From positions 1,426,001 through 1,490,000 of the forward strand of contig JAIUCV010000118.1 in assembly GCA_026724425.1 (NCBI GenBank): a DNA stretch of 64,000 nucleotides, read 5' to 3'. This DNA comes from Erythrophleum ivorense. Lineage: Eukaryota > Streptophyta > Magnoliopsida > Fabales > Fabaceae. The notes beneath the pieces are model-generated. The model ran no database searches. It had not been told where the DNA came from and was given only the letters and a program-made list of their open reading frames with translations. Positions 11,401 to 22,217 of the stretch are shown in pieces. Both the position numbers and the translations under genes were made by a program. Numbering within the stretch: position 1 is the first letter of the stretch; each line of letters starts with the position of its first letter.

Positions 11401-12640
11401 ATCTTGAATTAGACTCAAGGACCGGCTAGCCTCCTGCTGTGATAGGGCAAAGACTCTACCCTGGGTCTAAGGTCTGAGAGGAAGGACCATCTCCCACTAC
11501 TGTGTAATCGATGGAGGAGCCTATGTGTAATCCCTGGCCATGTGTCCTCGCCTACCACACCTGAAACACACATTCTGCCCCATATAACACGGTCTGGTGT
11601 CATGATTCTTGCCACACTGGGGACACGTGATAGGTGTAAAGCTACCTCGGCTAGATTGAGTCCTCTGTCTCTTTCCCTTTTGGCCCTACTGGCCTCTGCC
11701 ACCTCTCCTGCTGGTCACTACAGCCTATGATCCCTCTCTAGGCCTCTTGGGCTTAGGGAGGGGTGGTCTAGCACTGAAGTAGGCTACATCATCTTAAGAT
11801 TCGTCTCTATCACTCTGCATACTTCAACAAGGGTGTTAAAGTGCCTAATTCTCTATGGCACTACCCTATCTCTAATCTTAGGGAGCAAGCCTTTCTTTAA
11901 TCTATCTACTCTCCACCTCTCATCATCATGTCTTTGTAAGTAGGAGGAGTATCGGGAGAGCTCTACAAATTTTGCTACATATTAGTCCATGGACATCCCT
12001 TCAGTCTTTTTCAAGAGAATAAATTCTGATTCCTTCTCATCCCTGTTAAACTAGGGAAAGTATTTCTCGTGGAATACTTGGAGGAATTCCTCCTATGTAA
12101 TTTGAAGGTTCCTCGCCCTCAGAATAGGCTCGGTGCCTTTCCACCAATAGTCTGCTTCTTTCTGCAACTGGAAAATAGCCATCTTGGCTTTCTGCTCAGA
12201 CACACACTCCATCACCTCAAAGATTTTCTCTAACTGCGTAATCTAAGTCTCGGCTTTTTTTGAATTCATCTTACCATCAAAGGTGGGAGGTCTGAATTTT
12301 CTAAACTGGGTAATAATCTTTCTGGTTGAAGGCTGCTGCTGAGCTAAAGGCATCTGAGCTGGTGGAATAGGGGCAACCATCTGTATGTGTGGTTATGGAT
12401 CTGGGTGAGTCACCCTTGAGTGCTTGGGACGATTGAGTGGTGAGGTGGCTGTGGAGGAGTAGGTGTAGGGCCTTAACTGTCCTTCTCAGTAAGTCGTTCC
12501 TGTAACTGTATAATAACGACCTGCTGCTGATCTAGGTGAGCCATAATAGACTGTAGGGCTCCAGCAACCAGATCACTAGACCCGGCTCCATCATCAGCAC
12601 GAGCCTCTCTAAAGGGCCGACCTCTCCTAGTGTTCACCAT
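11401..12640 (-). pseudogene. Gag pseudogene of element A
   Basis: On the minus strand it begins at 12640 with MVNTRRGRPF, the usual start of plant chromovirus Gag. A Retrotrans_gag core follows (FRKFRPPTFDGK, AETxITQLEKIFEVM, QLQKEADYWWKGTEP), then a CCHC zinc knuckle at about 11533-11576 reading CFRCGRRGHMARDY. Gag packages the RNA and forms the particle. The last Cys of the knuckle is Tyr, and stops occur where relatives have Trp (AETxITQ) or Gln (MSMDxYVAKF), so the gene is dead. An open frame at 11415-11702 in another phase is a shadow. Confidence 0.85.
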
Positions 12641-12787
12641 CTTGCTGAAACATCATAACAAACTTTAACATGAAAAAGGGAACACTTACACCATCAAACA
12701 CACGCAATTCATCTATAAAACAAGCTCATATGCATCTAGGCAACTCATAAACACAAGCCACAACCCACATCAAGAGCCTGAACCTTT

Positions 12788-12799
12788 GCTTTGATACTA
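12788..12799 (-). other. Primer-binding site of element A (initiator tRNA-Met type, degenerate)
   Basis: On the minus strand TAGTATCAAAGC lies four bases inside the LTR end. The usual chromovirus site is TGGTATCAGAGC, so two bases differ, both G to A. The position confirms the LTR/internal boundary. Confidence 0.75.
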
Positions 12800-15700
12800 A
12801 AAATGTAACACCATAATTTATATCTCATCTCATGCCTTTAAATAACTCATTTCTAAGAATCATACAAGTTCTCAAGGAAAAAAGCATTAAAATATTGATT
12901 ATTTTAGTGTTGCATCACGAATAAAAATTTCATTCGGTGTCACGTGGATCATGTGAGCTCATACAACAAATTCTTAGATTTAATTACATGAATACAACTC
13001 ATTTGTATCATCAAAAGTGACCTACATTTCGTGGAACTCAAAGGGAAGCTTAAAATATACATATATATTTTTAGCCAAACTTGTCCTCATTTCTGTCACA
13101 ACTTTGGAAAATCATACTAATTCTAGAAAAATGAAAATTATACATTCTTGGTCATTATAGAAAGCTACATATGTCTACTTTATACTAAAAATATGTCCAG
13201 ACTATAACATCCAACACAGAGGATGTTTGACATTCGAAAAAGTTCAGAGATCAGGTTGTCCACTGGTACTGTCATAGAACTCTGCAACAAACTTCAAAAA
13301 TATCCAATTAATTCCAAAAAAATCCACTCCATGCAAATGATGGAAAGCTATAGATTTTATATGGAGGGGAAAAATAACTCTAGACCAGTTCAAGCATGTC
13401 TAGACCTTGAAATTCAATCAAACAGTAACTGAGATCAGCTGAAGTTCTTGATACTAGACAGATTTTTTAAAACTTCATATCTCCCTCTCTAGATATCCAA
13501 ATAGGGTGCTTCCAATTGACACAAGTCACTGGGAATGTTTAGTTTCTTTATATAAGATTTTGTGGCAATTGGACACATCATTTGAGCCTTGTGTGACAGA
13601 TTCCATTTTCAGACTTAAGTGAATAGTGGCATGACCAAAACTAGAATTTTTGCCAACTTTGAAAATTCATCAAATATTCTCTAGATCTCTAACAACTCTA
13701 TTCTTTAGCTTCTCAAAAAGCTCTCAATAGGCTCTAATTTCATGCTAAAAATTCAGATCAAGAAGAGCTCATTTGGACAAAAAGTGACATAGGGTTCTAA
13801 ATTGGTCAATTTTTGCTTCATATGGGATACGAAAATGTCCAAATGGCTTTTCTTGGGGTTTGGTACCTCTTGGATAAGTCTAAAATCATAATTAGGACTT
13901 GTGTGAGCTATAGAAATAGTCCCAACCCTTATGCATCTCATTTTGGTTATGCCACTTGCAATTATACACAATTACATAAACTCATCCAATGAGCCACAAT
14001 GCCATAACATGCTCAATTTGCATCCTAGTGATCACATAACATATTCTCTCATTCATCCATAATACATTATCACAATTACATATGTTTATAACATCATAAT
14101 ACATATACATACATTAATTACATCATATGCCAATTCTATGGCCTTAAAGTAGCAAAATTCATGTTCTTGGATGTCTACTCTCATCTTCAAGGTGGTTGGC
14201 TTCCATTACCTTGTCCACTTGGTCCACCTAGCATATTAGATCATTGGAGAGGAGGGGATGAGATTCAAAGAATCTCAATAGCTCATCTTCCATTCAATCA
14301 TACATAAAAGATGTAAATAAGTCTCATAAATGCATGTATGGTCATGTTGACATGTGCAAACATTCAAGAGGCATTTTCATCATTTAAAAAAGTCATATAT
14401 AGCATACAAAGGCTTACCAAGCAAGTGAATTGGCCTCACCCAATTTCTTGTGGATGTTGGACTTGCCTCACCCATTTTTTAAGAGATTTTTGGACTCAAC
14501 CATGTTCTTAGGAGTCCATCTTACTTTTGGGAGACTCTTTACTTTGTCTCAACCAATCCTAAGGGTTTTTGGCTCATTCTCACCATAGTTAAGGGTTCTT
14601 GGCCTCGCCACACTCAAGCAAATCCAAGCACATATCATAAACATCATATGAAGGCATATTGTAACATCATGGCACCATGGAATCAAAGTCATGCTAGAAC
14701 ACTTTTCATGGCTTCAAAACACACATACACACACACACACTTAAAGACAAGTAAAGCAAACAATCATGCATGAGAGAAGGAGGAGTGAGCTACCTTGGAT
14801 ACAATTTCACACCTTTTCTCTTAAATCCAAGCTTCCTTTTTTGGCCCCACACACACATAAGTATGAAGATGAGTTCTCTTGGCCTAAACACAATTTATGG
14901 AAGCCAATTAGGTTTATAAAATTAATTATAAGGCCACACAACTTGCTTAGATACTAACTTGGTCTATAACCTCATTATGGTTCCATAATTGCATATAATG
15001 AAGCAAAACCCCTCAAATAAATTCTAGCTTCATTCTTTCCTTTCAAATATGATTCTTGACTCCTTTTTAGCCTCTTAGAGTCATCACACAATCAAAACTA
15101 AGAGCTTAATTACATGTTGCTTCTTTAGGTCATATTATGGAACATAAAGCACCATCTCACTTTCTATGCTTCCTAAATTTTTCCTAAGGCTTCCCCTTAT
15201 ATTCATTCATCATATACACTCAAAAATGGGTTTAGAAAAATTTAAAACTCTCCCTAGCTAGTCAAACCCTTTTAGGCCAAGGCTGTGGAGGAGTTAGGGC
15301 TTTATGGACTTTACTTTGTTTTCTTGATGGAGGAAGAGATCTTAGGAACTCATTTAAACTCTTATTTAGGCCTAAGAATCATCACACAAAATCAGATTTT
15401 ACAAAGTGCACATGAAACCCTAGAAATTTCATCTTGAAATTTCATGGTTTTTTGTTAATTTTCTTTGCATATTCTTAATCTCCACACCCTTTTTCCTAAG
15501 AATCACCCTTGGTTCTACCTAAAAACCAAGTCCTCCTAGGGTTTCTTAGGTTAGGCGAAATGGAGTAAGGAGAGGAACCAAAGGTAGCAACCATGGAAGA
15601 AGAAATTACCTTGTTTTCTTGCTTTTTCTCACTTGATTCTTGCTTTCTTCAAGCTCCTCTCTTTAAATCCGAAATTTCCCCTCAATATCTCCCTTAAAAC

Positions 15701-15932
15701 AGATTTGTAAAATTCATTTTAATGAAAGGAAACAAAGGAGAATGAAAGAAAGGAGGTTTGGATAGAAGAAAGCATGAAAAACTACCAAGAAACTATACCT
15801 TAAAGCTTGAATTTCTTCTCCTCTTCTTCTTCCCTTAGTGCGCCACTCTCCTAAGGTTTCGTCTCTGAATTTAGGCAAAAAATATGAAGTTATGTGAGTG
15901 TGAGAGTGAGGCGCCACCTAATTATAGGGGGA

Positions 15933-18900
15933 GGAAGTGTAATATCCAGTTCTCCAAAAACTAGAGAAAACGTGAGAAATATAATGTACGGTACGGTTTC
16001 TCCGTAAACGAATGAAATTCACCAGATACAAAAGGAAATTCCCGAAGATGATGTAGTTAAGGTCTTGAAAAATTTGGGAAGCATTCTAGACTCCTAAATA
16101 TGAGAATCCCAAGCTCAAACAGAAAGAAAAATGGAGAATAAAGAAAATTTCTTACGAAAGCTTACGAAACGTAAGGGCATTTTCGTAATGTTTAGCAAAC
16201 TTTGGAATTCACACAGGAGGGCTTTTTAAATGAAAATTTTTAATTCTCTGGGGCTCTCAAAGGCCCTGAAAACCATGGAAAGCCCCGAGACAATTAAAAC
16301 CCCTCCGGTGGGCGTTTTTTAATGTCAGTTGACCCAAACTTTGATGGATTCATTCGGGAAGGTTTAGCTCCAATTTGAGTGATTCCAAAGGCATTTTACT
16401 AAATTGGGAACTAAATTTCATAATGAAAAAGACAATTTTCAAAAAGAAGGTAAAACGAAAGAGAAACAAAAATACCCAGAGTAAAGGGCAAAATAAAAAT
16501 TTTTGAAAAGTGTAACTTATTCCCACCTATATATATGATGCACCCTTCTTCTCCCTTCATTATGCACGACCATGTTCTGCCCAAAACCAAAAGAAAACCC
16601 TAGGGGATGAGGCACACAAGAGGAGGAAGAAAAGGAAGAGAAATTTAAGGTAGAAAGGTATGGATTTTCATGATTTTTCATGCTCTTTCTCTTCCAAACC
16701 TCTTCTCCTTCATTCTCCTTTGTTTCCTATGATTAAAATGAAGTTTATAAATCTGTTTTAAGGGAGAAATTGAGGGGAAAATTCGGATTTGAAGAGAGGA
16801 GCTCAAAGAACACAAGATTCAAGTGAGAAAAAGCAAGAAAACAAGGTAATTTCTCTTCCTATGGTTGTCATCTTTGGTTCCCTTCTCCACCATTTCGCCC
16901 CACTTGAGAAAACCCTAGGAGGAGATGATTTTTAGGTAGAACCAAGCATGAATCTAAGGAAAAAGGGTGTGGAGATTAAGAATATGCAAAAAAAATTATC
17001 AAAAAACTATTAGATTTCAAGATGCAAATTCTAGGGTTTTGTGTGCATCTTCCAAAATCTAATTTCATATGATAATTCCTAGGCCTAATTAAGAGTTTAA
17101 ATGAGCTCCTAAGATCCCTAAGATGCTCCCCACATGTTTCCTCCTTCAAGAAAATAAAGAGAATTCCAAAGAGGCCAAAAAGGGGCATAGTCTAGGCCAA
17201 GCATGGATGGAGTAGCTAGGGAGAGTTTTAAATTTTTCCAAGCCCATTTTTGTGTCATATATGATGAATGAATATGAGGGGAGGCCTTGGAAAAAATTTA
17301 GAACTCATAGAAATTGATTTGGTGCCTTAGGTTCCATATTATGACCTAAAGAAGCAACATGTAGTTAGATTCTTTGTTTTAATTATGTGATGACTCCAAG
17401 AGGCTTAAAAGGAGTCAAAAATCATATTTGAAGGGTGTTGCTTTATTAGGTGTATTTATAGACCATAATGGAACCTATAGAGCAATCTAGTATCTAACCA
17501 AGTTGTATGACCTTAAAGTTTGTTTCATGAACCTAATTGGCTCCCATAAATTGTATCTAGGCCAAGAGAAACCATCTCCACCAATTTGTGGGTGTGTTCC
17601 TGAAAGAGGAGGCTTGAATCCAAAGGGAAAGGTGTGTGATTGTGTGCAAGGTAGCTTTCTCCACTTTCTCTCATGCATGGATGTATGTTTAGCTTGTCTT
17701 AGAATGTGTGTATGTGTATTTTTAAGCCATGAAAAGTATGTTAGCATGATTTTATATGCCATGATTTCATGATGTCATGTTATGTTTCAAATGAATGTAT
17801 AATGTTTAATGAGTTTGCTTGAGTGTGAAAAGGCCAAGAACTCTTGACCATGGTGAGAATAAGCCAAGAACCCTTGAGCTTAGTTGAGACAGAGTAAAGA
17901 GTCTCCCAAAAGCAAAGTGGGCTCCCAAGAGTATGGTTGAGTCTAAAGCTTTTAAAGAATGGGTGAGGCAAGTCCAAAATCCATGAAGAAAAGTGTGAGG
18001 CTAATCCAAATACTTGGTGAGCTCTTGAATGTCTTATATGACTTGTTCACATGCTAAGCTTGCTTCTTGAATGTTCATGATTTGTATTATGTCCATGCCT
18101 GCATTTTTAAAACTTGCTTTGCATATATTATGTATGATTGAATGGGAGATGAGCTACTTTGAATCTCATTCTCTCCTCTCCAATAATTTCACATGCTAGG
18201 TGGACCAAGTGGATATATTAATGGTAACCAACAACATTGAAGGAAGAAGATTGACATCCATATGTCTAGCATTTTCCTTTTAAAGCTATAATGAACCATA
18301 ATAATGTATATGAATGTTTTAAATGGTTTATGACCCTTGAGACATATGTAATTATGCTATTATATGAAATAGAAATGAAAGTATGTGTTATATGAATGAT
18401 GGAATGTGGATTGAGTATGTATGGCAAAGATGGCTTCATGAATGAGTTTATGGAAATGTGCATATGTGTGCATGGAAAGGCCAAAATGAGATGCATAGGG
18501 TTTGGGACCATTTGGGCAACTCACACAAGTCTTAAATGTGCTTTTAAACTTGCCCAAAAGGTGCCACAACCAAGGGAAAGCCATTTAGTAATTTTGGTAT
18601 CTCATATGGAGCCAAAATTGACTATTATATAACCCTATATCACTTTTTAGCTAAATGAGTTAGTCTTAATCTGAGATTTGGCATGTAATTAGGTCTCATT
18701 AAGATATTTTTGGAAAGATAAAGATCATAATTTTTGGAGGTCTACAAAACATTTGATAATTTTTCAAAGTTGGTAATTTTTTTGGTTTTGGTCTGTTGCA
18801 CTATTCATTTGGTCCGAAATTGAATTCTGTCCCACGAGGCTCAAATGATGTCCAATTACCACGAAATTTTATACAGAGAAACTAGATATTTACAGTGACT

Positions 18901-19632
18901 CATTCCAACTAGAAGCACTGCATTTGGAGGTTTAGAGAGGGAGATATGAATTTTTGAACATTCTATCTAGTATCAAGAATTTTGCCTGACCAGAGGTACT
19001 GTTCCATTGAATTCTGAGGTTTGGGCTTGATGAACTATATGAAGATATTTTTTCTCCCTATCGAACATTCACAGCTTTCCAGATTTGTATCATTTGCATG
19101 GATTGGATTTTTGTGGAATTAATTGGACATTTTCAAAATATTTTGCAGAATTCTATGTTAATTCCAAGATGCAGTCTGACCTTTGGGCCATTTTGGATGT
19201 CAAACATCCTCTGTGATGGAAGTTATGGTCTAGGAATGTTTTTAGTGTGAAGTAGACATCCATAGCTTTCCAAAATGCCTAATATTTCATGATTTTGATT
19301 TTTCTACATTTAGTTATGATTTTCCAAATTTTGGTCAGAACAAGGAGCAAATCTGGCCGAAATTAAACAAGCCCATTTCATGCTTCATTTTGGTTTCCAT
19401 GAGTTGTGGGCATGATTTTGTGATGAAAATGAGCTGTAATAATGTATTTAAATATGAGGATGCATAGCATGAGCCCACACGATCCACGTGACACCGATTG
19501 TAATTTTTAAGTATGATGCAACGCAAATAAACCCATTATTTTCGGTTCCTTTTTCATGTGCTCTCATGGAAATGATGATGTGAAGCTTATGAATGTTATG
19601 AAATGAGTAAGAATTTATGATGTTACAGGAAG
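15933..19632 (+). mobile_element. Solo LTR B, same family as A, opposite orientation, with TSD GGAAG
   Basis: A 3,690-bp LTR (15938-19627) begins TGTAATATCCAG and ends TGATGTTACA. It is flanked by an exact 5-bp duplication GGAAG (15933-15937 and 19628-19632). It has no internal region, so it is a solo LTR left by LTR-LTR recombination, or else a single-LTR insertion. A TATA box (CCTATATATATGATGC) lies near 16528-16540. It lies inside the LTR of A, reversed, which creates a long palindrome. Short frames in it (16976-17188, 17487-17772, 18266-18632) have no recognisable content. Confidence 0.92.
16528..16539 (+). promoter_or_regulatory. TATA box of LTR B
   Basis: CCTATATATATGATGC is followed about 30 bp later by the presumed start region. 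The homologous positions in A (15917-15926 and 7172-7179, minus strand) carry TATAATTAG and TATAAATAG, which supports a conserved LTR promoter. Confidence 0.55.
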
Positions 19633-20177
19633 AAACACTTTTCAAAAATTTCTATTTTACCCTTTGTTCTTGGCATTTTTGTTTCTCATTCGTTTTGGCT
19701 CCTTTTTTAGAACTATCTTTTTCATTATAAAATTTAGGTTTCCAATTTAGTAAAATGCCTTTAGAATTACTCAAATCGGAGCTAAAACCTTCCTGAATGG
19801 ACTCGTCAAAGTTTAGATACACCAACATTGGAAAACATCCACCGGAGGAGATTTAACTGTCCCGGGGCTTCCCATAGTTTTTAGGGCCTCTGAGAATCCT
19901 AAAGAATTCAAAACTTTCATTTAAAAAACTCTTCTATGTGAATTCCAAAAATTACTCAAAATTACGAAAATGTCATTTTATTTTGTTAAATTTCTGTCAA
20001 AATTTGTTTATTCATTCTAGCTCCATTTTTCCTTCTGTCTGAGGCCAAGATTCTCATTTTTTAGGAGTCTAGAATGTTACTCAAATTTTTTAGGACCTTC
20101 ACTAATTCATTTCGAGGGACTTGCTTTGAAAACGCGTCCATTTCTGTCGTTTAACGAAAACTAGACATTATAGTAAG

Positions 20178-22200
20178 AGAATTTCTATTACCTGTAACTT
20201 CAGGAATTACATTCTATGGCACTCTCGGCTTACACTTTTTTTTTGCATGATGCAAGACTCACCTTTTGAGGCGGTCTCTAACTTTCTCGAACTTTTCTGA
20301 GGGTACTAAGGCACTAACTGTCTATCTCAACTTATTTCTATGTTCGAATCAGAGCTAGATTTTTTCTCTATTCAGCCTCTTTAGCCTTATCCTCAAGAGC
20401 ACAATATACTATTTCTAGGGTTCTTCTAACCCAATCTAGAACACGTACTCTCAATTTTTGGATTCTACCTCATTGAAAGCTTATGCTCTATTGGGTACTC
20501 TAATCACTCACGTGCCTTAACCCTATATCATTCTCATATTAGGGAGCTCGTCTGACTAACTATCGGACCCTTATCTATTTATCTTTCTAGGCTTAGTCTA
20601 CTTTTTTAGTCATTACTAAAGCAAGGATATATTTTCTGTAGCTAGTTTCTCAACTCTTCCTCGCTTCCCTTATCACTATATTTTATGACTTTGGAGGAGT
20701 CTATCTAAAGGAATTTACTAACCACTACTAGGTGGTTTCCTCAATATAAGGATGTCTCATCTTTTCTTTCTCGATCCAATGAGAACTTTCACTGAACCTT
20801 TCATTCACATATCTAACCTAAAATGATGCTACTAGTCATCTCCTCCAGGCTTTAGCTTATGCTCAGCCTAGGCTAGCCATCTTATCAGACCTGTAGCTTA
20901 CTAACTATCCTCATTGTTTTCTGAGCCTCTATTATTAGGTTACTCATACTTAGCTCTAAGTATTACTTATGAAGTACACATTTCTAGGCCACTCACTATG
21001 TGTCTCACTGCTGATAGTCATATCTTATATTATTTCAAGGCTACACTAACATTCTATCATTCAGTGTCTCACAGGGTAACACTAAGGTTAGAGTCAATGC
21101 CTCATAGGCGGGTCTCAATAACCTTATTATCCTTGTATCTAACTTCCTCTATATTGAGCTCTTTCCTCAGTTTCATTTGCTAGACCCATGGATTTCTTAC
21201 TGATCTTCCATAACTATTTACTACCTTTTTCTTTGCTTATACTTGGGGTTCCCACTCTCTGAAGGTTATCTAATCCCTTATCAATTCATTTCTTAAGTTG
21301 GCCTAAATATGACTAACAAGGCATTCATGCTGCCATTTGCCACGGCTAATCAACCTCAAGTTCACCCTAGTTTTCCTATCTAAGTATTAGCCATAGCGAG
21401 GAACTCTCTAGATTGCCTCACTACTTCCATGGAATAATTGGCCGCGGCTAATGGCCTCTAGTTGGCTTACTTTTTTAAGTATTAAGATTTTTATCTTTAG
21501 CTACCTACTTGAGCCTCATTACCTCTATATCTAACTTATCATCAAACTAGAGGGTTCTACCTCTTGCTTCATTCATGCATAACTACTTATCATCTCAAGG
21601 CCATCGGGCTCTAGGGTATAGCTTGTAACTCAACCCTTGGCTTAAGGGAATTAACTTTTCGGGCTTTAATACTTATATAAGCATTTGGGTGTTGTGGCTA
21701 GGGGATAACTCTCTTTCTCATTTCCTTCTAAACTGGTCCTGTGCAGCCACAGTCTCATCTGATACTACACTGCATCACTACTCATCTCTGTATTACGCGA
21801 GACAAATGGGAATGGCCTGAGTATAGCTACCATGGGAATTAGGCCTCACATACTCTCTCTAGTAAGCCTCTTCATATCAACAAGATTATTTTTCATCGTT
21901 TATATCTAGGACTTGCCACTGATCCCCGCGAGCTATCACATCCCATCAAGCTCTAGCCGTCGAATCCCTTAACTTTGCTTAAGCTTAACTCTGCTCAAGC
22001 TAATCTAGAGGCCACTCTTTCCTAGTGTCCACTAACTACTTCAAGACCATTCTACAACTTACTTATCATGAATAAAGCCATAAATTACTTTCATACACCC
22101 ATAATGTCTCATACAAGGTTCTACCTATTCATTCGAACCTTTACATAGCCCTAATGCTACATCCTCAAGCCAAATCCACTCCAAAACAGCTTGAAACTTT
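20178..22200 (-). other. Internal region of element C, no coding sequence recognised
   Basis: About 2 kb of fairly even base composition with short C/T-rich stretches. A frame of 89 codons at 20914-21183 on the opposite strand has no recognisable content. I see no zinc knuckle, RT or integrase motif on either strand. It could be an extremely decayed gag region or a non-coding filler as in LARD elements. Confidence 0.5.
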
Positions 22201-22212
22201 GCTTTGATACTA
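22201..22212 (-). other. Primer-binding site of element C
   Basis: On the minus strand TAGTATCAAAGC lies a few bases from the LTR end at 22218. It is the same degenerate initiator tRNA-Met complement as in A. This sets the orientation of C. Confidence 0.7.
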
Positions 22213-22217
22213 ATAAA

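Larger units (their letters stand above)
7166..20172 (-). mobile_element. Degenerate chromovirus (Ty3/gypsy, Tekay/Del-like), element A
   Basis: The element is read right to left. The 5' LTR (12804-20172) is interrupted by solo LTR B. Then come a degenerate initiator-tRNA-Met primer site, a gag-pol of about 5.1 kb broken by stops and frameshifts, a polypurine tract, and the first 548 bp of the 3' LTR, which is cut at 7166 by the young element. Removing B and one TSD copy gives a 5' LTR of 3,674 bp, close to B's 3,690 bp. Long LTRs, Gag starting MVNTRRG, and a C-terminal chromodomain place it in the Tekay/Del chromoviruses. The LTR pair differs by roughly 15% by eye over the 540 bp shared, mostly transitions, so it is much older than the element inside it. 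The right flank GTAAG (20173-20177) is the expected TSD. Confidence 0.85.
12804..20172 (-). repeat. 5' LTR of element A, split by solo LTR B
   Basis: The LTR occupies 12804-15937 and 19628-20172 (one TSD copy shared), about 3.67 kb when joined. Its plus-strand left end is TGTAACACC. Its right end is CATTATA, where the expected CATTACA has one transition. It carries the family's TATA region near 15917-15926 and the two conserved splice-donor-like sites described in the findings. Small open frames inside it (13223-13432, 13753-13971, 14766-14957, 15714-15917) are not genes. Confidence 0.85.
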
